Below, in pieces: positions 36,150 to 47,879 of a DNA stretch of 64,000 nt. Position 1 is the stretch's first letter. The number at the start of each line of letters is the position of its first letter. The notes under the pieces are model-generated. The model ran no database searches. It saw nothing but the letters and a program-made list of their open reading frames with translations, and was not told the origin of the DNA. This DNA comes from Aplectana chamaeleonis (taxonomy: Eukaryota; Nematoda; Chromadorea; Rhabditida; Cosmocercidae): NCBI GenBank assembly GCA_029168955.1, contig JAPDOI010000211.1:434001-498000 (forward strand), in the 5' to 3' direction. A program made the translations under genes and the position numbers.

Positions 36150-36966
36150 GCCGGGCGGACGGACGGGCGGACGGCCGGACGGACGGACGGACGGACGGAC
36201 GGACGGACGGACGGACGGACGGACGGACGGACGGACGGACGGACGGACGGACGGACGGACGGACGGACGGATGACGGACGGACGGACGAACGACGGACGG
36301 ACGGACGGACAGACGGACGGACAGACGACGGACGGACGGACGACGGACAGACGAACGAACGGGACGGACAGACGGACAGACGGACGGACGGACGGACGGA
36401 ACGGACGACAGACAGACGGACAGACAGAAGGACAGACAGACGGGCGAACAGACAGACAGACGACGGACGGACGGACGGACGGAAGGACACGACAGACGAG
36501 ACAGACGGACGGACGGAAGAACAGACGAAGGACGGAACGAACGGAACGGAACGAACACGGACAGACGGACGGAACGACGGAAGAGACAGACAGACAGACG
36601 GACGGAAGACGGACGGACGGACGGAAGAACGGACGACGAACAGAAGGAACGAACGGACGGACGAAGAACGACGACAGACGAAGACGACAGACGGACGGAC
36701 GGACGGACGGAAGACAGACAGACAGACGGACGACGGACGAACGGACGGACGGACGGACAGACAGACAGACGGACGGACGGACGGACGGACGGACAGACGG
36801 ACGGACGGACGGACGGACGAACGAACGAACGACGGACGGGCAGACGAACGGACGGACGGACGGACGGACGAACGGACAGACGGACGGACGGACGGACAGA
36901 CGGACGGACGAACGGACGAGACGGACAGACGGAACGGACGGACGGACGGACGGACGGACGGACGAA
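36150..36966. repeat. GGAC tetranucleotide array, about 0.8 kb
   Basis: Almost pure GGAC at the left (36176-36270), degrading rightwards into GGAC/AGAC/GAAC mixtures. All frames on both strands stay open (DGRT or SVRP repeats), which explains the 300-386-codon frames here. Confidence 0.95.
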
Positions 36967-37639
36967 CACCACTCTCCTTTATTACTATGGAATGACCAGT
37001 TGTCCGATTGGATTAACATGTTCACGGTGGTTGTCACCGGTGAAAAAAGGGGTTAATCAAAAATGGAAGAATATTTCAGGCAAAGCAGAATTATTTAGGG
37101 TCCGAAGGAGAGAACGGAGCAACAGAAAGAGAATAATTGCAAAAGACGGAAAGATTTCATTGTCACAACGAACAGTTCCAATGAGAAAAAAATGTGGGGT
37201 AAGAGTGAAGAATTTGGTGCGCTTCTGGGACGTTTTTTCTCAACTTCTTCCTCATTTCAGTTCTACCCGGTGACCAAACAATCGATTTAGCGATTGATAT
37301 CAAAATCGAAGATTATAGTGAACACTGCCTTTAAGCTGAGGCCTTGGAAGATGTGATTTGGATGTTTTCAAAAATTTTAAAGCTTGACATCTGAGTTTTG
37401 TGTTCAACTCGCCTATTTTGCTATATGTTATGCTATATCAGGCCAAAAAAGGGCATTAAACATTCTGAAAACATCAACATCAGAGAGGGAGAAATGAAAA
37501 GGAAACCGCATGACTGCTAATGAACGAAGCAAAAAAAAACGAATCGATGAGCAGGCATCGCTGTAGAGCCGAGTCGCACCTGCAAGATAGCGTGTCAACT
37601 TCGTGCAAAGCTGCTGGAACGGTTCGGCAACTCCCATAG

Positions 37640-37920
37640 GCTGCTTGCACGGTGCTTTACGTGCCTAAGGCTGATTGCACGGAACCGAAGCTGGTTCGCA
37701 CCCTACTGATCCACGATAAGGAGGCTTGCACGGAACGAAGTGTCAGTGAGCTGGTTAACACCGTACAATAAGCTGCTGGAACGCTTCGAAAACCCCCAGT
37801 AAGGCTGTTTGCTCGGTGCTTCCTGGGTCTTCTACACTGAGAAAGCTCGTTTGCACTATACCAAGACGCGAATAACGTGTTTGCACCAAACGAAGTGGCT
37901 TTTAGCGTGTTAACAACCTG
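37640..37920. repeat. Degenerate short tandem repeat
   Basis: Words like GCTTGCACGG, GTTCGCAC, GTTTGCAC recur every 30-60 bp. Too diverged for a unit length to be fixed. Confidence 0.35.
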
Positions 37921-37962
37921 TTTCAAAAGTTCTGAGTCCGCGCCGCTCTGCTGCGGATCTGG

Positions 37963-38096
37963 AATCGTTTATACCTCTGCAGCCGAGCGGCTCGACGAAG
38001 TGCTGTCCTATAATTTCGATCAAGCCGCGTCGCGTGTTCAGTGTCGCAGAATCGCACTGTGCTCCGCGGCTCTATGGCGGGAGTACAAATGACGCT
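37963..38096. mobile_element. GTCGTTTATAC family fold-back, copy 2
   Basis: AATCGTTTATACCTCTGCAG at the left and GAGTACAAATGACGC at the right; inner GCCGAGCGGC and GCTCCGCGGC parallel the other members. Confidence 0.6.
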
Positions 38097-38285
38097 TATA
38101 GACGGCGCTTTACGCAACCAGCGTCGCAAGGCTGGAAGTATGACTCAAGTCTAACAGCCCGATGTGGCGTTTCGCGGTGTTTTCGTCCAGTTAAGTGTTG
38201 ACTCAGCGGTGCTTTACCGCTGTGCAAACGTTTTTAGGCGTCATTTACCTAGTTGTTCCGCGGCGTCCTGTCGGAGGGTAACGAG

Positions 38286-39290
38286 CAGGGCTGTGCGGAA
38301 ATCTTTCTCAAGATTTTCGCAAACGGAAGAAAAATGACCAAAAACGCCGGAAACGGAGGAGACAAAAAATTACGAGTTGTCTCATTCTGACGTTTTTTTT
38401 TCGCTGCTCATAGCTTGCAGCTCTCATTTGATAACCTCTGGTTTTAGTCAATATACTAATCATTTATCAAATTACATGAAATTGCTATGAGGAATTCCAC
38501 GATTTCGAATCCTCGCTCCTGAAAAATCCGATAAGGTCCAAAAATTACTCAGTAATGTCGCTCCTTCGAAGTAGTGTATAGCCTGTTCCCCAGAATGGAG
38601 TCCACGCTGTACCAGGTATAGACGAGTGCGGGCGGTCGCGTTGCGTGTTCAAGGCTGATCAAAAGTCCGTCCTCAGATTGTCACCGACGATTTTCTAATT
38701 TTATTATAAACCTTGATTGCTTACAGGAGCGAATGCTTTCACGATCAAATTCAAAAAATAAAGAAAAAACCTTTCGGCGAGCATAGGAAAAATCACTCAT
38801 AATTAGGGTCCGCCTCTAGCGCGCAGTGCCGCTGCCCCCGCTCAGACTCCGGGAGGGCAGGCTGTACGTGCGAAAACGTGTACCTATTGTAATTGTTGCT
38901 GTGGAGGTATACAAACGAATGGGAGGGCGTTAGCGGAAAGCCCCACAAAGATCATTCTCGAATGAGAAGAAAAAAAAATTCGCCAAAAAGCGGTCAGAAT
39001 CCTGCCACTCCTAATATGTCTCATCACTCTATGGGGGGGGGGGGTGGTTTAGAACCCCGAACGTTGTCGAGGATCTGGGCCAGGCTCAGATATTCGACTG
39101 AACACGAAAGTTCGAAAGTGATTTTCAGCCCCTCATGATGCTTTCGAACACCCTTTCCTAGACCCACCACTATTACCGGCGTAACACTATTTTTTTCCTT
39201 TTCCGGGCCCAAAAACCGGAAACGGAAGCGGAATGGAACAGCCCAAAGAACGCCGGAAATACGGAATCGGAAAAGTTCCGCGCAGCTCTG
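38286..39290. mobile_element. hAT-like non-autonomous element, 1005 bp, perfect 8-bp duplication
   Basis: Left end CAGGGCTGTGCGGAAATCTT; right end on the reverse strand CAGAGCTGCGCGGAACTTTT. GTAACGAG flanks it at 38278-38285 and 39291-39298. CGGAAAC-type words (CGCAAACGGAAG, GCCGGAAACGGAGG; at the right ACCGGAAACGGAAGCGG) cluster near both ends. No transposase frame. A G run sits at 39032-39043. Confidence 0.88.
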
Positions 39291-40065
39291 GTAACGAGGC
39301 TCCTACACAGTCGAGACGGACTGCGCAAAAAGTTTCCGAACGAGGATGTCCGCTCCGCGGTCGGCGTGGGCGTCGAGCGGCCGTCGCGAGGGCATCTATC
39401 GTACCTATGAACCGATTAACATGAGTATTAGTAAACGAATAATGAATAACACTCCAGTCAGATGTCTGCAGCTGTGGGGAGGCTCGTTCGAAAAAAGCGG
39501 TGCTACAGATGCTCGACACGCACGTCAACAACGTGGGCGGACAGTTTCATTCGGGCAGACTTTACAAAGCGATGGATTTGAAAGGGTTGATATTCGGATC
39601 CTGGTACGTCATGGAAAAAATACGGCAGTTAGGCGGTATTGCCGTAATATCGCCTGATCGAGGCGTTGGGACCTTGGCAGAATTCAACCAGTACCTTGGT
39701 TGTACTCGCCGGGAATCCGTCGCTTTGGCAGGTGCATACTCAGACATTCGCCGGGTCCGACCCCAGCTCGAACGGGGTCCATCCCCAGATTTCTGTCGGG
39801 TTGGACTCTTTAGCATTGTTCCTCCACGTAGTCCCAAGTGAGAAGACATGGGGGTAAAATAAATTTCATTTCTCCCTCACGTCGTCTCAGTTAGAAGAAG
39901 TGAGGGCGAAAACGGAAAGGGGTTCGATCCCACAGAAATCTGCGGTCGGACCCGTTCAGTTTCTGAGTAGTCGTGCTAGATGCCCAGAATATTAGGTTGA
40001 TACAAAAGTTTCCAGACTTTTCACGACTGCGAATAAAAAACGTTTATTTCAAATACATACAAGGC

Positions 40066-40284
40066 TCACCCAACAAAATAATTTCCGCCACATTCGAGGA
40101 TCCTTCGCCACCGATTGGGCAGATCATGAATCCCCGACGCGTGGCACTCTGGCTGTTTCGAGTCGAAGTATTCTTCTAAGGTCATTTTGACTTCGTCATC
40201 GTCAGTGAACTCCTTCTTCGTCACCCTCCATATAGCACAGAACTTGCCCCTTCCGACCATCCTCTGTTCCGCTCGATGCAGCAC
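40066..40284 (-). pseudogene. Mariner transposase C-terminal fragment, left arm
   Basis: Reading leftward: KKEFTDDDEVKMTLEEYFDS, then KQPECHASGIHDLPNRWRR and ILECGGNYF. The pattern EEYFDS...F....GIH.LP.RW...(V/I)...G.YF is the usual C-terminus of mariner transposases. The catalytic DDE/D core is absent, so it cannot encode a working enzyme. Confidence 0.85.
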
Positions 40285-40295
40285 TTTCTGGATGG

Positions 40296-40450
40296 AAAAC
40301 AGTTCACTAACGATGACGAAGACAAAATGGCCTTAGAAGAATTCTTCGACTCGGAACAGCCATAGTTCTACGCGTCGGGAATTCATGATCTGCTCAATCG
40401 GTGGCGAAGGATCCTTGAATGTGGTGGAAATTATTTTGTTGAGTTAGCCT
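40296..40450 (+). pseudogene. Mariner transposase C-terminal fragment, right arm
   Basis: Reading rightward: FTNDDEDKMALEEFFDSEQP, an in-frame TAG at 40363-40365, then FYASGIHDLLNRWRR and ILECGGNYFVE. It is the same protein end as the left arm, in inverted orientation and with its own changes, so the arms have diverged since the inversion or came from different copies. Confidence 0.85.
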
Positions 40451-40693
40451 TGTTTGTTTTTGAAATGAATCTTTTTCAATCAAAGTCGTGAAAGGTCCGG
40501 AAACTTCTGCATCAACCTAGTATCTCCTCCCTACAATGTTTGAGCGGGAGTTTTTTTCACTTCTAGAGCCCTATTGAGGTAGCTCGTTTGAATTTCAGAG
40601 ACGCCGGAAATCGAAATTTCTTTCCGCCCGAAGTTTGTCCAGGGGTTTTTTTGGGTCACGACTTTGTAGTCCATTTTTCAGTTTTAAAATAGA

Positions 40694-41127
40694 TAAAGGC
40701 ACATGATACCTGAGGAATTATTTTTCCTGTTTTATGCCTATCTTGGAGAAAATCACACGCTGATCACAAAGGGATTTCTGAAATCTCTTAAGGCCTACTA
40801 ACGGAGGCATGACTCCTCAAAAATGCGTATGTGTTGAGGGCGGAAATTCAGTGTACGAGTTGTCTCAGGCATGTATTTCTCATCATTTACAGTCGCTGCG
40901 CAAAAGCGAACCAGAATGAGGAGACGGACCGTCGAGGTAGTCAAGAACGACGACGCGGTTCAAATTCATCGATCTATCTAGCAGCCACCGGCTTGTGATA
41001 GCCGCTTATATCTTGCTTATCTGGAGGAGTTGAGGTCTCGCGCTTGGCACATGTGTATGCCGGAGGGGTTTACTTCACCAATAAATGAAAATCACAAAAT
41101 CTATATCTGAGTGTGTTCTGTGCCTTC
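40694..41127 (+). mobile_element. TTAA-site element with AGGCACA ends, related to 53338-53833
   Basis: Left AAAGGCACATGATACCTGAG, right GTGTTCTGTGCCTTCAC. The interior matches 53338-53833 in the same orientation (TTGGAG.....CACGCTGATCAC, CGCTTATATCT.GCTT, AGGAGTTGAG, GCACTTGGCAC.TGT). Confidence 0.75.
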
Positions 41128-41129
41128 AC

Positions 41130-42640
41130 AAATGTCACAAATCGAGCCGTGTGGAGGAAGCAGCTGAGAGGTCGGGCATGGCAAAACATAATTGTAATAG
41201 GTAGGAGCTAGAAAACTGTTCTAAATCTATTAATGCAGTGAATTCGGACTTTGGAGCTTCGCAACAGTTCTTTAATGATATTTATGTGATGTGTTTTGCT
41301 TTTTCATAAACGCAGATTGGAACCAGATGTGCTGCTGCTCTCTGAGGCAGAGACAAATAAATCACATGAGAGAAACAGCTCATGTTGTTGAAGACAAAAT
41401 GCGACACATCGCCACCAATATTGCGTATACTGATGGAAAAAGTAAGATGGAAAATCCAAAATTGGGATAAGACATGGAACGGGGCTTTTCTCTGACCGGG
41501 GACGTTCACCCGTGTTCTGATGTTTCGAAAAACCGCACAAATCTATGGCCCTCTTGTAGATATTCGGAGGGTTAATGCAGGCTACGGCAAGCGTAATGGC
41601 TTTAAACTGGCGTAATTTACCTTAGTACACATTTCGAGAACCGACAAAAGACCTCATTCGTGTTCGGTCTCGTACTATGCTTGGGTTGAATCGAATGATT
41701 TAACCGTAATCCGATTTAAAAAGTCGACTTCGATTAATCGGTTATGTCGGTTTTTGGTAAATTTGAAGTTCTGGATAAATCAAGGTGTTGATCGTTCAGA
41801 ATAGGGCGATTTGCGACTTATTCGAAAAATCGATCATTCGAAAAAAATTCCGGCTTGCTCAAGTACACCTTATATCCGCAGCTACATACCATAATTCAGG
41901 AAAAATCCATGTCGATTTGGCTAGTTTTTTTGCTTCCAACGACGTAAGCGCATGGTTGGGCTGCAGTTGCGATTATCGCAAGGAGCGGGGTCTTAAAAGG
42001 CCCAGAGAAACCAAAGGGAGGGGTACGTCGTGCTCATAGGAGGTCGTATCAAGGGCTCGAAAACTTTTTTCTTAGCCCGCATCTTCAAGCTAGAGTCGTT
42101 TTTTCGAACCCTCTATTGAAAAACCAATTCATCTAGGGTTTACCTGAAATTTTAATTTTTCACGGTTTTCATTGTCCATCACCCAGGTGTGGGGGCGAAT
42201 AAAAAGTGTCCGCCAGGACCAATTTTCTTGAGTTTTGGACCTATTAGAGTATTTTGAAGCAAAGTTTGGTGGCTGTAATTTTTTTGACTTGGTCCGGATT
42301 TGTGACGTACGATTTTCGTGTGATTTGTGTGCAATGTACCCGGGTTTTGAGGCGTCTATATCCTGACGATGCGGTTTGCTGCGGATCTGCTTGTAGAGAA
42401 ACTTGTCCAACTGAAAAGTACCACGAAATTAAAGAAAACTTCAAAACGAAAGAAATTTCCGCGTCGCGAACGGGCTGCGAAGCGTCATTTTTGACGAAAC
42501 CTTGACGAACTGTCCACTTCAAGGGACCCTCCTGGCTCTTGTAGACAACGTAACGAGCTCTCCTTGGGATATGTTTAGGTGCGCAAAAAACGCTTTCGAC
42601 CACAACTAAAACCAGCCTTAGTGCTCATATTGAAGAGGAA
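41130..42640. other. No supported gene; repeat debris
   Basis: The segment 42060-42160 (CGCATCTTCAAGCTAGAGTC, CCCTCTATTGAAAAACC) resembles part of the 43123-43402 fold-back arms. Otherwise I see nothing to annotate. Confidence 0.4.
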
Positions 42641-42641
42641 G

Positions 42642-43091
42642 TTAAAGGCAGGGTTCGCGATAAAAACGATTTTCGGGCTCTCTTCATGAGAATGAAGATT
42701 TGGTCATAACAAAAGTGAAAATTAGTGAAAAAACCCGGAATTCCGCGGGAAAAACGCAGAAAAACAAGGTATAACGGCTAATTACTGGTGTCGGCCGGCC
42801 CCCTAATTAACGATATTTTCGTTATTGCGTGTTTATCCGCCTTTTATTATGCTGTTAAAGTAGTCAGGAGGCTATAGAAGTGCTCAGAAATTACTTTAGA
42901 AGCAAAATTGAAGTTAACAAAACAGGCTTTTATAGAAATCCCGATAGCTGGAGGCGGGAGGACACCAAGAAATAACTTGTCCCTGAGCGTTTTTTATTCA
43001 GTTTTTTACTTATTTTCACGTTTGTGATGCCCAGACCTACCTTTTCATGGGAAGAGCACAACAACCGGTTTTATCGCGAACCCTGCCTTAA
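42642..43091. mobile_element. TTAA/AGGCAGGG-ended element
   Basis: Left TTAAAGGCAGGGTTCGCGAT, right ATCGCGAACCCTGCCTTAA, exact over 17 inner bases. The right end abuts another end, TTAAAGGCACTC, giving CTGCCTTAAAGGCAC. Confidence 0.8.
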
Positions 43092-43122
43092 AGGCACTCA
43101 AAATCGAGCTGAAAAAAGGCCG

Positions 43123-43402
43123 CTCCCAGAATCCATTATATTTCCGCTAGTTTTCAATTTCAGACCCCCATCTTCGAGCTGGAGTAGTTTTTTTTTGAAC
43201 CTTCTATCGAAAAATAAGCTCAACCTGGGCCTATCCAAAAATTTTCTTCGCGAGTTTGTGAACGGGTTAAGGCCGTGAAAAAGTTCTCACGCAAAGCAAA
43301 GAGAGTTGATTTTTCGATAGAGGGTTCAAAGAAACTACTCCAGATTGGGGTCTGAAGTTGTAAACTAGCGAAAACACTTAGTTGCGAATATATTCTGGGA
43401 GC
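43123..43402. repeat. Inverted repeat, arms about 100 bp
   Basis: CCCAGAATCCATTATATTTC...TCGAAAAATAAGCTCAAC at the left pairs with its inverse ending GAATATATTCTGGGAG at the right. Spacer about 85 bp. Confidence 0.7.
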
Positions 43403-44566
43403 CAAAGATTTTTTTAAACTTATCCTCTTCTGAGCCTGAATGAATGAATTATGACACGACATGTGGAGGTAAGGGGGAAGTAATCAGTGGTTAGGCAAGA
43501 GGGGGGGGGGGGGTAGTAAATTCTCATTATCGCAATTATCGCAACGCCGTGCTGAACCCTGCGTGAGCGTTTTACTATAGGCTGTATGATTGGCTTCGCT
43601 ACCCTGGTATTTCTTTTGCTAGATTCGCTATTTCCATCGTGCGGGTGTGCTGTAGCGTAACTCGTCTACTTTCATTCCAATACAAAAACATATAGCTATA
43701 CAATTAATCAAATTTTCGGCGGTTTTTTCAGATTCAATTCAAATCAATAGCTTTATCTGGCGACAAAGAAATATACAAAATGTATAGGTTTAAACAAGAC
43801 AGCCTGGACATGCAGGCAAACAAAATTGTAGGCAAAGAAAACACCCGTACGAATATGAGCACCTTGAATTTAGAGCTCTAAAAGAAAGTACGGCCATCGA
43901 CCCCATGCATTGACCTGAGGTTGAGACGGGATAGCCTGCTTTTGAAAATCGAAAAATGCGCGGTCTCAACGATCTCTGAAGGTAGTTTGTTGCAATTTGG
44001 GATGACTTTAAATGCAAAGGAATGCAGCACGTTGGACTTCGACGTAAATCTACGTGTGAGCTGAAAAGCGTGCTGGCTGGAGCTTCCAATGCTACCAGCA
44101 CTAAACCTTCAAATTGTGTCGATCATTCCAAAAAAATTCAATCTGGCCATGTTAAGTAGACAGTGACGAAGTTGTCCCCGCTGCTGACCGCAGATGGGAT
44201 CACCCCTCCTCCCTCTCCGTGTGGGTCCCCCCTCAAAACCGACAGTACCAAGAATTTATTGAGAACTTAGTGGGCGAGACTCTGATTCGGTTTTACCGCG
44301 GTGTGAAAGCGTTCTGATGACGGTGGAGCAATGGTTGAATGACTGTGGAGCAGCGTTTCACCAAAGTGACCGCGGAGAGGCAACCGGCACGGCCGCCGAT
44401 TATCCGTCCCCATACAGGAGTACAGGCCTCGACCTTACTGAGATGGGTCTACCATTTACGAAGTGAAGGAAGGCATACCACATCCGAGTTCACCACTGTT
44501 CAGTAGACCGGAATGTACTGAAATGCATGGAAACTCCTTCGCTAGCTGTTATATACATACAATAGT

Positions 44567-44707
44567 TGGAATGAATCCCAGCGATACTTTGCCTTCCCTA
44601 TTGAAGGTTGGCGCAAACTAGGTGTCATATGCTATAACAAAGGTGCACCGAGTTTGCGCCAACTTTCAATGAGGAACGCAAAGTATCATTAGGATCCATG
44701 CAGATGT
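44567..44707. mobile_element. Fold-back element, GAAGAGACTTCGCG family, copy 2
   Basis: GGTTGGCGCAAACTAGGTG, CATATGCTATAACA at the centre, CACCGAGTTTGCGCCAACTT and GGATCCATGC at the right, as in the members at 25756 and 63531. Confidence 0.75.
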
Positions 44708-44960
44708 TACTTGGGCATCGAATAACTTCGAATCAGCCGATAAATCGCTTTTTCTTCTTTGTCAGAATGGTTTGAGCTGCCTTCGGTTTCAAGACATCAA
44801 GTTAGGGAAAATCTCCCATAATTTCCGGTGGAATAGATTTCTACGCCTTTACAAAATCGCAGTTATCAGTTTTTCAGAAAAATAGTCGGCTATCAGTCGA
44901 ATTCAACTATTTTTGCGGATAATTGCAAGTTTCGCCTCATTGAAGGCTAGGAATTCTACT

Positions 44961-45606
44961 TTAAAGGCAGTGGTCGCGATGAAAAAAGCTGTGGAACAAG
45001 CCACAGTTTGATTCGCAAGCGGCAAAAAGACCACAAAGGTTAAGCCGCATGAAACGAGCTACCCTCTATAGCACGTCGTATTTCACATCATTCGAGGCGC
45101 GAGCCTCAGCCTCTGTCTGCCCTCCGCTCTTTCATTGTCTCTAACCTCCACTACGCACCAGCACGCGTGGGTACCATGTGAATTTCGTCGTTTTATAGCC
45201 TGTATGAATAGAGTTATTAGGATCCTGAGTTTCCAATTCGTGCAGGTGCACAGCCCCACCCAAAATGATCGCCGTCTCATGCTGAGCAGTCAAAAACGCA
45301 CCTCATTCATTGTTCTGGCTAGATGAGTACAGAAATATCCGAGCAGGTCCTACCGAACGCTATCGTTCGTTGATTGAATTCCAATTTCAAGCCAGCTGAT
45401 ATTCTTGATATTAGAGATCATCGATACCGATGGTGTGGATTGGGCTCGTCCACTATTAAAAGACAGGAAAGTTCAGGCTTAAAATTGGGCGCAAAACAAA
45501 GGTTTTTTCCGCAAGTTTTTCTTATAGGTCCTTCTGCTCCGAATCCAGAAAGGCGTTTTCATCAGAAAAGAAGACACGCTTATTTTAACGCGACCACTGC
45601 CATTAA
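44961..45606. mobile_element. TTAA/AGGCAGTG-ended element, 646 bp
   Basis: Left TTAAAGGCAGTGGTCGCGAT, right AACGCGACCACTGCCATTAA. Inner 15 bases pair exactly apart from one change. No coding. Confidence 0.8.
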
Positions 45607-46537
45607 AGGCAGCGCACGCGCGGAAAACCGGAGCCGATTTTTTCTGTTCTGTGAAGGTATGTCTACGAAGTTGCGGTATGTAGAAAATAGGTCACATACA
45701 ACAGTCGATTTTCGAATAAAAACCTGTGCAGAAATCTCGGAGCATTCAACTTCCGTTTTTACGCCTATCCTGGTGTGTTATGTGTAGTACGCAAACGTCG
45801 GAAACTTGAACGTCTGAATGGAATTAGCACCTCAAACTCTGGATGTTAATAAATTTTTTTGACTTTCTTCGTCGGGAACACTAAAAAAAGGAGTCTGCAT
45901 GACACGCGTTGGAATGCGAGGATATTTCAAAATGGAGAATTATCAATTTTGAATGTCCTGAAATCATCGTGCCTCGTATTAGATGACCGACCGGGAAAAC
46001 ACCATTTCAGATCACACAACAGTTTTCATGGGGCTATTGTATGTACATATTATACGTAACACTCGGGTCTCAAGCTTAGCCATCTACATACATATCTACA
46101 CTTACTACGGACCACCCCGAATACAAAGTGGATTTTTGAGAAACGGTAGTTTGGGGGGGGGTTGTAGAGGAGATAAAAAGAAGCATCTCGAGATTCTAAA
46201 ATTTCTTTCAATCCCCAATGGTAGATCAAAAGCGATCAAAAAGAAGAGAAATCAGAACTCTGGATCGAGAGGATATAGCACAAATGTAATCTATACAGTG
46301 TCCTTGAAATCATCCGAAAACGATCTCCAGACTGAAGTTATGTCTTGTTTGCTGATCCCTTGAACAATGCTCGTTGCATGCAAACCACCGATCATTGCAA
46401 TGAGGTAGTCGGGAAATGCGATCGCTACACGATGGCTCACCCGTTTAGTCAGTGGACGCAGAGGTAACGGGATATAACCGGAGAACGTTTATCATTTTAT
46501 ATCAGAAAGTATGAAAATCCCCAGGTTTCAACATTTG

Positions 46538-46822
46538 CTACTGTGCTTATCTGGGTCAAATTCCGGTCCGCAATTGCGTCTCGACACGCTTTGCGGCCGC
46601 GCGCTTTCGAGTCGGAAGAGTTTCCAGCACCGCAGTTGCCGATCTGTTGACTCTAGGTGGGTTTTAGAAACTGGAAACTAAACAAAATTGAAGAAAATCG
46701 TATAAAAAAGCCATATCGAGTCGGCTTTGGAGCTGGAAACTCGATTGAATCGAGCGCTTGCGGACGCAAAGCGTGTCGAGACGCAATTGCGGACCGGAAT
46801 TAGACCCAGATAAGCACAGTAG
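46538..46822. mobile_element. Element with about 65-bp terminal inverted repeats
   Basis: Left CTACTGTGCTTATCTGGGTC then AATTCCGGTCCGCAATTGCG; right is the inverse (GACCCAGATAAGCACAGTAG). Reads on to TCTCGACACGCTTTGCG in both. Interior about 150 bp, AT-rich. Inner ends resemble those of 52622-52797. Confidence 0.88.
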
Positions 46823-47269
46823 AACATCAAATGAGCGCCCTTACCCTTCTCCCCACATGTGTTACAGAAAAACTATTTTCAATTCTCCAGAACGTTTTTG
46901 GGGGATTTGTTTGGATCTATGCTGGAAAAAAGGTTCGGACAATAGAAAATCTAGTAAACTTGCCAAAACTAAAAAATTCAGTGAAGCGACCTACACTACC
47001 TTATGGCTTGAATACTCTAGACAAGTGTTTCATTACCAACTCCAAGTTATAGAGTACAACCGTTCTGGAAACGCATCCTACTAAAGAACTATTTTTGGTA
47101 AGCCGGGCCTTTCTGGATGAATAATACTTTTCTAGAACGTGGAGTCCGAGTATGCTCTTCGCAGCTGCCTAAAACCACTCTGAAAAACTTGTGGGCGTTT
47201 TTCAAAGCCTCACGGCAAGGTGAGGGCTTCGCACCAGCAGGGAATTTTCGGTGTGTTTTGAATTTTTTT

Positions 47270-47840
47270 TTGGATATAGCTCGAGGCTTGTATTTAGGGG
47301 TTATCTAGGGTGCTGAACACGAATCTGCGGCGCGCTTGTCTGAATTCCGAGGTTAACTGTAGGTAACGGTAGGTATCATGCCATTAAGGGGCTTAACCTA
47401 CCCTAATAATATTTTGAAAATCGACAAATGAACATTAAATTCGTATTCAGCACTCCGAATATCCCCCGCTGAGAGTTTAGAGTCAAATCTGAGACTTCGG
47501 CCAAACTACCGTATGCCCACCGTAATCTAACGTAATCTGTCGAAAATTGATAAACGAGACTCATATTTGTATTGAGCACTTCCAATAAGCCCCGAGAGCG
47601 AGGCTCGGGCGTTAAATTTTATTTCGACATTTGAAGTGGTGTAAGCTCAATATCATTTTTGGGAGTTCAGAGGTCGAATACATTTTTTCACCCATACTCC
47701 GCCCAGGGAGTAAGTTGGGGCGGCGAACACGAATCTAAGATGCGTTTCCAGTTTGTTTTACGGATTATGTTAGGTTAGGGTGCACTGAATGGCATTTTAC
47801 CTACCGTAATCTATTGTTTTGATCGTTTTTGATCTACCCA
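47270..47840. repeat. Degenerate tandem repeat with GGTAGGTT/CCGTAATCTA words
   Basis: The sequence GAACACGAATCTGCGGCGCG (47318) returns as GAACACGAATCTAAGATGCG (47723). Between them GAAAATCGACAAATGAACAT and GAAAATTGATAAACGAGACT are a second matching pair about 120 bp apart. Related words occur near 14160-14320 and 30370. Confidence 0.5.
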
Positions 47841-47879
47841 TGAGGGTTGAGCTAAATTTTGAATCCTTGCATTGTTTTT

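Larger units (their letters stand above)
35225..37336. mobile_element. Putative long TTAA/AGGCAG element holding minisatellites
   Basis: Left TTAAAGGCAGGGTTCGCGAT; a facing end AACACTGCCTTTAAGCTG at 37322-37339. If these two are the ends of one element, it contains the triple hairpin, the 42-bp minisatellite and the GGAC array. They could also be ends of two different broken elements. Confidence 0.35.
39993..40519. mobile_element. Palindromic mariner derivative
   Basis: Flanked by TA at both sides; ends TTAGGTTGATACAAAAGTTT and (reverse) TAGGTTGATGCAGAAGTTTC, typical of mariner. Each half carries the 3' part of a transposase gene running outward to its end, so the element is two inverted copies of a mariner 3' end joined head to head near 40285. 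See the two pseudogene entries. Confidence 0.9.

Noticed and set aside
35877..37056. 384-386-codon frames on both strands (DGRT and SVRP repeats)
   Set aside because: A 4-bp GGAC repeat without stop codons keeps every frame open; this is not evidence of a protein.
43790..44101. 103-codon - strand frame that at first looked like a retroelement fragment
   Set aside because: I could not find reverse transcriptase or nuclease motifs (no YADD-type box or adjacent conserved blocks).
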